Shown here: in pieces, positions 26,237 through 33,919 of the stretch
Numbering within the stretch: position 1 is the stretch's first letter
Layout: each line of letters begins with the position of its first letter
Assembly: GCF_000316665.1 (NCBI RefSeq)
Contig: NC_019678.1
Location: forward strand, 4,650,001-4,714,000
Length of the DNA stretch: 64,000 bases
Source: Rivularia sp. PCC 7116
GTDB taxonomy: Bacteria; Cyanobacteriota; Cyanobacteriia; Cyanobacteriales; Nostocaceae
Reading direction: 5' to 3'
Program-made: the position numbers and the translations under genes
The notes under the pieces: generated by a model
Told to the model about the DNA's origin: nothing
Database searches by the model: none
What the model saw: the letters and a program-made list of their open reading frames with translations, nothing else

Positions 26237-26252
26237 TTTTTATTCAAATTCA

Positions 26253-26312
26253 TCGAAGCCTGCGGAAGCAGGCTTTGTAATTGTAGCGATACCCTTATAG
26301 GGAGGGTATTGC
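26253..26312. repeat. Palindromic repeat, GCCTGCGAAGGTAGGCTT family
   Basis: AAGCCTGCGGAAGCAGGCTT is followed by GTAGCGATACCCTTATAGGG, the same order as in 21800-21850. It is inserted between the tandem array and its inverted fourth copy. Confidence 0.7.
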
Positions 26313-26345
26313 TTCAAAAAATTGAAATGCTACCCAATATTCTGA

Positions 26346-26420
26346 TGGTGCGTGACGGTAATTCGATTATTAATCGTTTTTATTCAAGTTTATCAAAACC
26401 GTCACAGCAAGCACCCTACA
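26346..26420. repeat. Diverged, inverted-orientation copy of the 113-bp repeat palindrome
   Basis: GGTGCGTGACGGTAATTCGA at the left and AACCGTCACAGCAAGCACCC at the right match the ends of the 25938 units in inverted order. This gives a fourth, isolated palindrome 85 bp before the GST gene. Confidence 0.65.
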
Positions 26421-26506
26421 ATCTACAATTATCCAAATATTTCATCTCAGCTATGGCTAAATAAAATATAAAATTAACTCAAAACCTTCTTCCAACAATC
26501 CAAACC

Positions 26507-27064
26507 ATGATAAAACTCTACGGTGGAACCTTCAGCCGCGCTTCAATTGTTCACTGGTATCTAGAAGAATTAGAAATTCCCTACGAGTTCATCAAGCTGG
26601 ATATGCAAGCAGGAGAACACCGCAAACCTGAATTCCTAGCAATCAACCCGATGGGAAAAGTTCCAGCAATTGTCGATGGTGATTATATCCTTTGGGAATC
26701 CGGCGCAATATTGCTATATCTTGCCGATAAATACGGTAAAAAAACTCTTTCTCCCCAAGAGCGCGGTATTTATTCTCAGTGGAGCTTGTTCGCAAATGCT
26801 ACTTTGGGACCTGGTGTTTTTGTTGAAGCTACCCGAGATAAAGAAATGCCTAAACTAATGAATCCTTTGAATGAAATATTAGGCAAACAACCTTTTTTAT
26901 TAGGTAATGAATTTACCGTCGCTGATGTAGCGGTAGGTTCGATGCTCAACTATATTCCAATGATGCTCAAGCTGGATTTAAGCGAATATTCAAACGTTAC
27001 CAGCTACATGAAGAAACTTGCCGAACGTCCGGCATTTCAAAAGGTTATGGGTTCGAGGGGTTAA
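26507..27064 (+). CDS. Glutathione S-transferase family protein
   Basis: A 185-residue two-domain protein. The N-terminal thioredoxin-like domain (residues 1-75) starts MIKLYGGTFSRASIVHWYLEE and has the cis-Pro region GKVPAIVDGDYILWESGAIL, with ES supplying the usual glutathione gamma-glutamyl contact. The alpha-helical C-terminal domain contains GNEFTVADVAVGS, the conserved N-capping and hydrophobic-staple motif. It is slightly shorter than typical plant or bacterial forms. Ser or Tyr as the catalytic residue cannot be decided, though Ser9/Ser12 are candidates. Substrate is unknown; it is probably in oxidative-stress or xenobiotic handling. Confidence 0.9.
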   Translation: MIKLYGGTFSRASIVHWYLEELEIPYEFIKLDMQAGEHRKPEFLAINPMGKVPAIVDGDYILWESGAILLYLADKYGKKTLSPQERGIYSQWSLFANATLGPGVFVEATRDKEMPKLMNPLNEILGKQPFLLGNEFTVADVAVGSMLNYIPMMLKLDLSEYSNVTSYMKKLAERPAFQKVMGSRG

Positions 27065-27087
27065 TTTTAAGAAGATTAATTAGATTT

Positions 27088-27160
27088 TAGGTTGGGTTAG
27101 ACACGAGCAGGGAATTGAATTTGTCACGATAATGTATATTTTCGTGTCGTAACCCAACAT
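27088..27160. repeat. Imperfect palindromic element, GGTTGGGTTA...TAACCCAAC family
   Basis: TAGGTTGGGTTAGACACGAG at the left and CGTGTCGTAACCCAACAT at the right. It is the same family as 18721-18791 and lies just downstream of the GST stop. Confidence 0.7.
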
Positions 27161-27214
27161 TAACTATTTTGAGAAATTCAGATATTTCAAACTGCCGACA
27201 ATACGACAATAAAA

Positions 27215-27285
27215 GATGTTGGGTTACGTCGCTTTAAATAATTTTCGTAAAAATCATTATTTTTCGTGCGACTAACCCAACCTAC
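27215..27285. repeat. Palindromic element of the same family, opposite orientation
   Basis: GATGTTGGGTTACGTCGC at the left and GCGACTAACCCAACCTAC at the right. It faces the 27088 copy. It is followed to 27318 by a CTAACCA/CTAACTA heptamer array. Confidence 0.7.
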
Positions 27286-27316
27286 TAACTACTAACCACT
27301 AACCACTAACTACTAA

Positions 27317-27808
27317 CTAACGATAATTTGTAAACTGCAAAGCGCAGGGTAAATCTTCTTCTTTTAACCGCTGCATTACTGCTTGCAAATCATCTTTATT
27401 CTTACTAGTAACTCGAACTGCATCTCCTTGAATAGAAGCCTGTATTTTTTTGAATTCATCGCGAATCATCTTAGAAATTTTTTTAGAAATTTCTTGACTA
27501 ATGCCTTTTTTCAGCTTTATTTCCTGATTAACTCGATTACCACCAGCAGATTCTGGTTCGCCAAATTCAAAGATTTTTTGAGAAAGTTTACGCTTGGCTG
27601 CTTTTTCTCGCAATATACCGTTTACAGTGTCTAAAGTAAATTCGCTGTCTGTATTTACTTTAATGATATCTTCTCCTAATTCCACTGTCGTTTTAGTATC
27701 TTTTAAATCGTAGCGACCTTTAATTTCTCGGTTTACTTGGTCAACGGCGTTAACCAATTCTTGTCTATCAAAATCGCTAACAACATCAAAAGAATAAGTA
27801 GAAGCCAT
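27317..27808 (-). CDS. yajQ: YajQ-family nucleotide-binding protein
   Basis: This 163-residue protein matches YajQ over its full length: [22 protein letters not shown] at the start, [17 protein letters not shown], and the C-terminal [18 protein letters not shown]. YajQ folds as two ferredoxin-like modules, and members in Xanthomonas bind cyclic di-GMP. A general RNA- or nucleotide-binding role is also proposed. It is cytosolic. It has no operon partner here: the upstream neighbour is a MAPEG gene 116 bp away on the same strand. The role in cyanobacteria is unestablished. Confidence 0.92.
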   Translation of the reverse strand: MASTYSFDVVSDFDRQELVNAVDQVNREIKGRYDLKDTKTTVELGEDIIKVNTDSEFTLDTVNGILREKAAKRKLSQKIFEFGEPESAGGNRVNQEIKLKKGISQEISKKISKMIRDEFKKIQASIQGDAVRVTSKNKDDLQAVMQRLKEEDLPCALQFTNYR

Positions 27809-27924
27809 AAAATTTGTCAGTTTTCTCTATGAGTAATTTTACATTTTAATAGTGGTTAGTGGTTAGTTGTTAATTGTTAATTGTTAGTACTTTGTCGTTT
27901 TCTTCTACTACCCACTACCTATTA

Positions 27925-28347
27925 TCAACTTGCTTGCATGATACTCAAGACGAATAAAGTGCAAGAACAAGCTAAACCAACAGCATACATAAGCGAACGC
28001 AAGATGGGTATATTTAAAATATAAAAAACTGAATACAATAAACGTACTGTAATAAAACTTAATGCCGCCCATATTGCTAAAGGAGAATCAACGCCTGTTG
28101 CATAAGCCATTAAAGCAGCAACTGCAAAAATCATAAAGGTTTCAAAGCAGTTTTGATGCGCCCAAGTAGCACGTTGTGCATAAGGTGGAAGCTTATCAAA
28201 CATAGCGCGAGGTGCGGCATAATCGTAACCAATACTCAAACGAGCATAAGCAACTGCTAGAAATGGCAAGTAAATTTCTAGGAAGGCTACAGCAATACAG
28301 TATAGAAATAAGACTGACACGGGCAATTGCGAAACATACATTAGCAT
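27925..28347 (-). CDS. MAPEG-family membrane protein
   Basis: Starting at the ATG at 28347 (a TTG two codons upstream also reads), this is a 140-residue protein with about four transmembrane helices. It has the MAPEG pattern of a polar loop with ARLSIGYDYAAPRAMFDKLP and RATWAHQNCFETF between helices 1 and 2. The Ala-rich helix 2 (FMIFAVAALMAYATG) and the Arg-Leu-Tyr segment TVRLLYSVFYILN in helix 3 also fit. MAPEG proteins include microsomal glutathione transferases. Bacterial members of this subgroup are uncharacterised. Predicted in the cytoplasmic or thylakoid membrane. Confidence 0.87.
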   Translation of the reverse strand: MLMYVSQLPVSVLFLYCIAVAFLEIYLPFLAVAYARLSIGYDYAAPRAMFDKLPPYAQRATWAHQNCFETFMIFAVAALMAYATGVDSPLAIWAALSFITVRLLYSVFYILNIPILRSLMYAVGLACSCTLFVLSIMQAS

Positions 28348-28665
28348 AAACAAACAGTTATTACAGATAGCTTTTGCAAAAGCTTGTTTTCTATAGAATT
28401 TAAATGGTTGAGGAAGCGAACCATTATCGAGATACTATTCTGACACTCTGTAGCGCAATTTACTGAACGGAGCCACTTGTTTATTTCCATTAAAAAAATG
28501 GAATTTACTTCAAGTTGCCGATTTTGTAACTAAACACTTCATAGGTTCACTAGTCATTAGTCTGAGTGCTTATTACATCCATTCACCATTTCCCAAACGA
28601 TTGAACGATTGTATCCCGACAAAAGTGACTAATGACTAATAAAAGCGACTCGAATAAAGAGAGAA
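28348..28665. other. Intergenic region, about 318 bp
   Basis: No repeat, hairpin with T-run or ORF with support is seen. It should contain the MAPEG promoter and the end of the SLOG-protein transcript. Confidence 0.4.
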
Positions 28666-29172
28666 TTAATCAAAATAGAACAAAGTTACCACTTTCCTTT
28701 GTTCTTCTGCATCCTTACACGTTTGCAGCAAAGTGCGACTATCGTGAAAGGCGAAGCATACAAGTTGCTGACAGCGGGAGATTATCTCCTTATTACATGA
28801 GTAACTAGCTTCAGCAAGGGATAAATGGTCATTGCTGGAATTTTCTACCAGATGCATAACCTGTTCTAATTGTTGGCGCGATTCCAAAGGCTGACGATCT
28901 AAGCTCTGGGGTAAAATTACCGTGAGAAAGTTCGGATCGGCTCGCATTGCGCCCTTGATAGCGGCTGAATTTGTACCGGTGGCTCCAGAGGTGATAACTC
29001 TATTCCCGGATAAAACCAGGGCATAAGTCATCATTTCAATAAGATTCTGGTGTGTAATAGGCACGTGGCGAGAACCCAGCACGGCGATTCGTTTAGAACC
29101 CATTTGCTGAATAGTCGCTAATTCTTGCGCTAATGTATCAATGTTATTTGCTAGGTCTGTTGACTGACTCAA
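28666..29172 (-). CDS. SLOG/DprA-like Rossmann-fold protein
   Basis: A 168-residue protein begun at a TTG at 29172. That start is kept because the 23 residues before the first ATG-Met look like a natural part of the protein. It contains a DprA/SLOG-type nucleotide-binding fold: RIAVLGSRHVP, ALVLSGNRVITSGATGTNSAAIKGAM (GxxSGGA-like loop) and the final VTLFYF strand. DprA itself is longer and loads RecA on incoming DNA. This short form lacks the extra domains and may instead bind a nucleotide-derived ligand. The function is inference. It stands between the MAPEG and PadR genes, all on the minus strand. Confidence 0.75.
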   Translation of the reverse strand: MSQSTDLANNIDTLAQELATIQQMGSKRIAVLGSRHVPITHQNLIEMMTYALVLSGNRVITSGATGTNSAAIKGAMRADPNFLTVILPQSLDRQPLESRQQLEQVMHLVENSSNDHLSLAEASYSCNKEIISRCQQLVCFAFHDSRTLLQTCKDAEEQRKVVTLFYFD

Positions 29173-29278
29173 AGACGATTTTAACTGCTATTAAACGACC
29201 AAGATATTTTAGCAGGTGAAAGAGTTGTCGGGAACCTACTTATGGTTAGAGCGTGCAATTTTTAGCTTAATTTTCAGC

Positions 29279-29815
29279 TTAATTTTTGTTCAGTAGTTCG
29301 ATGGCTTCGTTACACCAATCAACCCATTGCGTTTCATAACGAATTCCTTTGCGAAGAGTTAAATACTGAAATTTTGCTGTGTCTGAAAGTTGTTGGAGAT
29401 TTTGAAAATACTTCTGCTCCAAATCTCTGTATGTCGATAATTTCTCAATATGAGCTTGGCGATGATGTTCCAATTCTTGCAATATTGTATGTTCTGATAC
29501 AATATGTCCGCTGAATATTTTAACTAGTAAATCATCTCTAACCGGCATTGGTTCGCAGGGTTTAGCAATCCATTCTTGCAGTTGCAGCTTCCCTTCTTTG
29601 GTAACACTATAAACTTTTTTATCCGGCTTGCCTTGTTGAGGAATTATCTCAGAAATTACCCAGCCAAGTTTATCTAATTTAGATAGTTCGCGATAAATCT
29701 GTTGGTGTGAAGCTTGCCAAAAGAAGCCTACAGAGCCATCAAACCGCTTCGCCAAATCGTAACCGCTACAGGAACTATCTACTAAAGATGCCAAGATTGC
29801 ATGAGCTAAAGACAT
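29279..29815 (-). CDS. PadR-family transcriptional regulator
   Basis: The ATG at 29815 is chosen because AAAAGG lies upstream and PadR proteins typically start M-(S/A)-L-x-H-A-I-L-A. A longer frame from 29851 would run through the operator palindrome. The 178-residue product has the PadR winged helix (HAILASLVDSSCSGYDLAKRF ... QIYRELSKLDKLGWV, wing KPDKKVYSVTKEG) and a C-terminal helical dimerisation region. It is transcribed away from a DUF4188 gene, with a perfect palindrome between. It probably represses itself and the divergent gene in response to a small aromatic or toxic compound; the ligand is unknown. Confidence 0.9.
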   Translation of the reverse strand: MSLAHAILASLVDSSCSGYDLAKRFDGSVGFFWQASHQQIYRELSKLDKLGWVISEIIPQQGKPDKKVYSVTKEGKLQLQEWIAKPCEPMPVRDDLLVKIFSGHIVSEHTILQELEHHRQAHIEKLSTYRDLEQKYFQNLQQLSDTAKFQYLTLRKGIRYETQWVDWCNEAIELLNKN

Positions 29816-29844
29816 AATTCTTAACCTTTTCTTATATACAACTT

Positions 29845-29881
29845 GTTGCATATTAGCTAATATTCAATTAGTTGCATATTA
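29845..29881. promoter_or_regulatory. Putative PadR operator
   Basis: The intergenic space between the divergent PadR and DUF4188 genes has a 14-bp perfect palindrome ATATTAGCTAATAT (29850-29863) and two direct copies of GTTGCATATTA (29845-29855 and 29871-29881). PadR operators are commonly palindromes with ATxxxxAT or TACAT halves, so this is the best operator candidate. Binding is inference. Confidence 0.55.
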
Positions 29882-29905
29882 ACGCGAAACCCCAAGGAGC
29901 TTCTC

Positions 29906-30385
29906 ATGTCTAAAGTAATGCCAGGAAGATTCACTGCTGAAACTAATGAACCCTTTGTAGTGTTTTTGATTGGGATGCGGATAAATAATTTTTTTGCTTT
30001 TAGTAAATGGCTTCCAACTGCAATGGCAATGCCACCGATGCTACGTACTTTGTACAAGCATCCCGAGAAAGGTTTTTTAGGAGGCGAAAACTTTTTTAAT
30101 TTACGAGGAGCAGGATTAATCCAGTATTGGCGCTCCTTCGAGGATTTAGAGCGTTTTGCTCGCAGCCGGGAAGAGCCTCATCTTTCGGCTTGGCAGCGGT
30201 TCAATCGTGTAGTGGGTGCTGATGGTAGCGTTGGGATTTGGCATGAAACTTATTTGATTAACCCAGGAAATTACGAAGCCGTATATGCAAATATGCCGAT
30301 TTTCGGATTAGCTGCGGCAACCAAGCACGTTTCCGTGAAGCGAAGAAGCGAAACTGCTCGTCAGCGCGTGGAGAGTGGGCATTGA
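29906..30385 (+). CDS. DUF4188 (monooxygenase-like) protein
   Basis: A 159-residue protein with an AAGGAG ribosome site 7 nt upstream. The pattern KVMPGRFTAET..PFVVFLIGMRINNFFAF matches DUF4188, a dimeric alpha-beta barrel family related to phenylacetaldoxime dehydratases or heme-containing monooxygenases. LIQYWRSFEDLERFAR and the conserved His in WHETY are typical. It is divergent from a PadR gene with a shared operator, which suggests substrate-inducible expression and a role in handling a small organic compound. No experimental function is known to me for the cyanobacterial form. Confidence 0.85.
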   Translation: MSKVMPGRFTAETNEPFVVFLIGMRINNFFAFSKWLPTAMAMPPMLRTLYKHPEKGFLGGENFFNLRGAGLIQYWRSFEDLERFARSREEPHLSAWQRFNRVVGADGSVGIWHETYLINPGNYEAVYANMPIFGLAAATKHVSVKRRSETARQRVESGH

Positions 30386-30463
30386 GCATAGTATTTCCCA
30401 AAACTTCTTTTCCAATTGCTACTTGCTGCTAATTACTTATTTAATCTTCAGGAGATATTTAAG

Positions 30464-30883
30464 ATGGCTTACAGTTCGGATGACGTACAAAAAATTCTTC
30501 AACTAGCAATGACACGCAAACAGGAAGAATCCTTTACTAAGAAACAGCTTTCAGAGATGGCAACAGAGTTAGGAATTTCTTCCGAATTGCTTGAAGGGGC
30601 AGAACAACAATGGTTAACTCAAGCCAAAGCAAACGAACAACAACAAGCTCGTCGTAAAATTATGCGTCGAGAATTTAAAGCGCACCTAATTTCATTTTTA
30701 GCGGTAAATGTATTCTTAGTAGTGCTGAATTTAACGACAACTCCCCGTGATTTTTGGGCAATTTATCCGCTTTCAGGTTGGGGATTGGGGCTGTTTATGC
30801 ATAACTTGAAAGTTACTCGTGTCGAAGAAAATTCTCAAGATATGCGGCAATCCTATATGAGTTGTGACAAATCTGGATGTTAA
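30464..30883 (+). CDS. 2TM-domain protein
   Basis: The ATG at 30464 follows AGGAGA; an upstream ATG (30416) lacks a ribosome site. The 139-residue protein has an N-terminal helical module (SSDDVQKILQLAMTRKQEES ... LSEMATELGISSELLEGAEQQW), a charged linker (QQARRKIMRREFKAHL) and two hydrophobic helices (about 71-85 and 91-110). This is the 2TM domain, often found fused to sensor or helix-turn-helix segments. It is 78 bp after the DUF4188 gene on the same strand and may be co-transcribed. Function is unknown. Confidence 0.8.
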   Translation: MAYSSDDVQKILQLAMTRKQEESFTKKQLSEMATELGISSELLEGAEQQWLTQAKANEQQQARRKIMRREFKAHLISFLAVNVFLVVLNLTTTPRDFWAIYPLSGWGLGLFMHNLKVTRVEENSQDMRQSYMSCDKSGC

Positions 30884-30884
30884 A

Positions 30885-30910
30885 AAACCCAGTTTAAAAA
30901 AACCGGGTTT
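30885..30910. terminator. Bidirectional hairpin between convergent genes
   Basis: AAACCCAG and CCGGGTTT pair (one mismatch) around an A-rich loop just after the 2TM gene stop and 36 bp before the end of the convergent gene. Adenine and thymine runs flank both sides, as expected for an intrinsic terminator usable from both strands. A similar sequence ending GGGTTTCTTGAT occurs near 60850. Confidence 0.55.
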
Positions 30911-30945
30911 CTTGATTATTGGAATTAGCAATAAATTATTTGCGA

Positions 30946-32040
30946 TTACGATAATGTAGTTACTGGAGTCAAATCCATTAAAGATAGTAAGCGGTTGATG
31001 TCAAAATTTTCGGTCATCAAATGCTCAACGCATTGAACTTTTATTGGTTCGTGGACGCGAACTTGACCGAAAGCACGCTCAATAATTTCTACAGTGCTAA
31101 GAGTATCCAAATCTACGGATAGAATCGGAATTTCTAATTCTTCGGCGCGGCTGAGAATAAAAGATGGAGGTGGTAATTGTCCCGTCAGAATCAGGCATTG
31201 GGTGGAAGTTTCCAATGCAGCCTGCTGAATTTCGACTCTATCCCCGCCAGTAACTACCGCCATATTTTGACGTTTGCGAAAATACTTCACCGCAGCATTG
31301 ACATTCATCGCACCAATTGCCAAACTTTCCACTAATAAATTCAGGCGATCGCCGCGACATAAAACTTGTGCATTCAGTTGATTAACCAGTTCGCGGACAG
31401 TAATACTACGTAGTAAATTATTATTAGGTAATACGCCCAACACGGGTATGCCTTGTTGTTCTAGAAAAGGACGCATGGTATTTTCAACTGCTTGTAAATG
31501 CGAAGCAGGAACATCATTAATCGCAACACCAATTAAGCGTTCTCCAATTAGCTGCTTTGTAGATAACAATTCTTCAATGGACAGCAATGACTTATAACGA
31601 AATACCAGAAGCACTTTAGCATCCAAGGTATTTGCCACTTGCATCAAAGATAAATCAAACAAATTACCTTCTGATAAGTTGCCAGAACCTTCTATGAGAA
31701 CTAAATCACCTGAATTATGTTGTAAATATTCGTTCTTTAAAACTTGCTGATAATCGGTTGTGTCATCGCCGCAAAGACGTTGTTTTAGTGTAGTTTCGCT
31801 TAAAGCAAGTAATGTAGGCACTACTTGGTTAGGAGATAAATTAAGGCTTCGGGTAATAAATTCTACGTCCTCCTCAATCAAACTTCCTTCAGACTCTCTC
31901 AAACACTTACCAAGGGGTTTGCCATAAGCGATATCAAGCCCGTTTTGACGTATCTGATTAGACAAACCTAAGATAGTTGCCGATTTACCACTGGAAGCCT
32001 CAGTTGACCCAATCAGTAAATATTTAGGGGATTTTGGCAC
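30946..32040 (-). CDS. BioD-like/DRTGG phosphotransacetylase-family protein
   Basis: A 364-residue protein started at GTG. The N-terminal 210 residues have a dethiobiotin-synthetase-like P-loop fold (LLIGSTEASSGKSATILGL, then YGKPLG, VLIEGSGNL) in which the P-loop is a deviant STEASSGKS. The middle and C-terminal regions carry a DRTGG-like domain (LGVLPNNNLLRSITVRELVNQL). This two-domain combination corresponds to the N-terminal part of long phosphotransacetylases without the catalytic PTA domain, so it is probably regulatory rather than an acetyltransferase. It is conserved in cyanobacteria. Function is unproven. Confidence 0.8.
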   Translation of the reverse strand: MPKSPKYLLIGSTEASSGKSATILGLSNQIRQNGLDIAYGKPLGKCLRESEGSLIEEDVEFITRSLNLSPNQVVPTLLALSETTLKQRLCGDDTTDYQQVLKNEYLQHNSGDLVLIEGSGNLSEGNLFDLSLMQVANTLDAKVLLVFRYKSLLSIEELLSTKQLIGERLIGVAINDVPASHLQAVENTMRPFLEQQGIPVLGVLPNNNLLRSITVRELVNQLNAQVLCRGDRLNLLVESLAIGAMNVNAAVKYFRKRQNMAVVTGGDRVEIQQAALETSTQCLILTGQLPPPSFILSRAEELEIPILSVDLDTLSTVEIIERAFGQVRVHEPIKVQCVEHLMTENFDINRLLSLMDLTPVTTLS

Positions 32041-32475
32041 GCACGCACTCCTAATTTCAACGGTATAAAATTTTCAACATTAAGTGCTTTGTATTTCTAC
32101 CATCAGCGACTAATTGCTAATAGGCACCATGTTTAAACAGTTGATTACTAATAACCTAAAAACTGTTTGGGCGTTCCCTAATTTTAGGTCGAACTAGGGC
32201 AATAGAGTCATTTATCTATAAATAGTTAATAGTTAAATTTAGCTGATTGCCCGAATAGCTCATAGGGGCTAGGGAACTGGGAATAGGGAATAGGGCATAG
32301 AAGATTACTGAGGTTTTATAGGCTTCGGACATACTGCGCTAACAAAATTCAAATAGTACTTCTTATAGGAATACAAAATGTCCTTAAAGCAAAACAAATT
32401 AGAATTAAGGTTGCACGGGACATACAGTAGTTTTAGTTGAGTCAGATGCATTGCACGATAGCCAATAAAAAATTA
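32041..32475. other. Intergenic region, about 435 bp, possible small-RNA source
   Basis: It contains a short inverted repeat (AAACAGTT...AACTGTTT near 32138-32170) and GGGAATAGGG heptamers near 32276-32300. It is followed by a plus-strand terminator at 32476 although no plus-strand gene precedes it. No ORF is convincing. Confidence 0.35.
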
Positions 32476-32513
32476 GGGGTAAGAATAAAAATTCTTCCCC
32501 ATAGTTGTTTTTA
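32476..32513 (+). terminator. Rho-independent terminator without an upstream gene
   Basis: GGGGtAAGAAT-aaaa-ATTCTTCCCC is a 10-bp stem with one bulge and a 4-nt loop, followed by the T-rich stretch ATAGTTGTTTTTATTT. On the plus strand there is no gene for over 1.5 kb upstream, so it may end a small RNA. Existence of that RNA is inference. Confidence 0.5.
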
Positions 32514-32548
32514 TTTATACTTTTGACCTTTGACCTACAATTTCCGTC

Positions 32549-32574
32549 AAAAAGGCGGGCTTTTTAACAAGCCC
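32549..32574 (-). terminator. Rho-independent terminator of the 32674 gene
   Basis: Read on the minus strand, GGGCTT-gttaaa-AAGCCC is followed by GCCTTTTTG. It lies about 100 bp beyond the stop of the small protein gene at 32674-33051 and fits its 3' end. Confidence 0.6.
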
Positions 32575-32673
32575 AGGGCACCCATTTTTTCAGCTTCAAT
32601 CTCGTGACTGCTGTTAAAAAGCAGTTATTGATTGAATCAGATATTTGAGTTTCTAGCCCACCTAGGGGTAAAA

Positions 32674-33051
32674 TCAATCTTCGAGGCGCAACAGCTTACG
32701 GTAGAAAGATTGAGAAAAATCAGTCATACGTTGGCGTTTGTAATTCTCAAGTATTTCTATTAAAAAGTTTATAAACTCAAAACTTGCCATCATTACCTCA
32801 TAACTCAGTTCGGCATTTCCATCAAACTGCATTCGACAGCGAGTTAAGTCAGAGGGCAAAGTAGCAATATTCCAAGTAGCGATAAAAGGAATATTATCGC
32901 TGCTTTCTATTTTACGATTTCCTTCTAGAACCCCTTTTTGGTAAAGCCCGATAGCATAAGGTAGAAAATTCCGCTTACCACTTTGGATGTAAGGCAAGTA
33001 CACGCTCGCTTGTTGAGGAGTAGCAGGCTGAAGTTGCTCAAATGCTGACAT
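32674..33051 (-). CDS. ebsA: Probable type IV pilus biogenesis protein EbsA
   Basis: A 125-residue cyanobacterium-specific protein with no signal peptide. The sequence FEQLQPATPQQASVYLPY, GLYQKGVLEGNRKIES, PFIATWNIATLPSDLTRCRMQFDG and the final SFYRKLLRLED are what I remember of the EbsA family, found as a biofilm self-suppression and pilus-assembly factor in Synechococcus elongatus. The match is from memory and is the least certain named assignment here. It has a monocistronic layout with a terminator at 32549. A function in the pilus complex is inference from that family. Confidence 0.5.
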   Translation of the reverse strand: MSAFEQLQPATPQQASVYLPYIQSGKRNFLPYAIGLYQKGVLEGNRKIESSDNIPFIATWNIATLPSDLTRCRMQFDGNAELSYEVMMASFEFINFLIEILENYKRQRMTDFSQSFYRKLLRLED

Positions 33052-33299
33052 ACAATATATTCCTTAAGTTATTTGCAATTGCATAATCTTGGTAGACATA
33101 CACAGTATTCCCAAGTTTTTTATAAAAACTATACTCAGTTGAGTTGGAGTGGACAAAGCAATTTAGGGCGACGAAAATCAGGACTATTGATGAACTATAT
33201 GCAGTTCATAACTATTCACTGCGTTAGACATTTATGCCACGCTGAACTAAAACTATTCATCATTGACTGTAAAGACTTATGCTAAGAAATGTGAAAAAC

Positions 33300-33497
33300 T
33301 CGGTTACAATAAGGCTGCACTGATTTATGTCAATTACCTGCGCTTTCACGCAGCTTATCAAAACCAGCTTTGACGACTTAAGAGTTGATTGGTCCCACTG
33401 AGCCTAATTCTCAGAGCAAACTTACAGGCAATTCTCCAACCCATGCTATCTTTAAGCTCTGTTGGTAGGCTGCCTTAAGAGGGAACATATTAGATTA
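33300..33497 (+). ncRNA. Candidate 6S-like structured RNA
   Basis: In an 868-bp gap with no gene, this stretch is more GC-rich than its surroundings and shows nested complementarity. There is a hairpin CTGCG-ctttca-CGCAG (33338-33353), a hairpin CTGAG-cctaatt-CTCAG (33398-33414) enclosed by AGAGTTG/CAATTCT (33381-33387 with 33429-33435), AGCTT/AAGCT (33366 with 33454), and a possible closing helix TAAGGC/GCCTTA (33310 with 33472). A TACAAT -10-like box lies at 33305-33310. A long interrupted helix with a central bubble is the 6S RNA (ssaA) shape, and the wording resembles what I recall of the cyanobacterial 6S RNA. Ends are approximate and strand is inferred. Confidence 0.5.
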
Positions 33498-33499
33498 GA

Positions 33500-33919
33500 T
33501 GAAGGACGAGACGTATGGTGAAAGCTAGTTTATTGGGGTTATATCCATGTTAAAAAAACTAGTGCTTAACCATAGTAATAGGCTAACATCCCTCTTTCAA
33601 TATTATGGAAGAAGAAATGTTAGAAAAAGTGAAGCTAAGGCGAAATGACGGAAAATAGCTTTTAAATAAGGTGAATCACAGTCATTCTTGCTTTATTGGG
33701 ATACTTACCGCCCAACAAGATTATCTTGATAACCTTTAGTGGGATTGCAATATTACTCAACAAACTCGTAAGTTTTATTGCAAAGTATTCTTTGGTGATA
33801 TTTTCACCAATATAAAAATAAACTACATCGCTTGGTGCAGATTATTTTGTGTAACGTTATCTCTAATTAGCTTCACCGCATTTTTGTATAAAAATAATTG
33901 CATTCAAACTAAGTAAACT
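33500..33919. other. Non-coding stretch before the GT2 gene, 420 bp
   Basis: A 33-codon ORF from 33548 has no supporting features. The region likely carries the 3' end of the structured RNA transcript and the promoter of the gene at 33920. I see nothing else. Confidence 0.35.

Noticed and set aside
33548-33649. 33-codon ORF starting MLKKLVLNHSN
   Set aside because: No ribosome site, no conservation that I recognise, and it follows directly on the candidate structured RNA.
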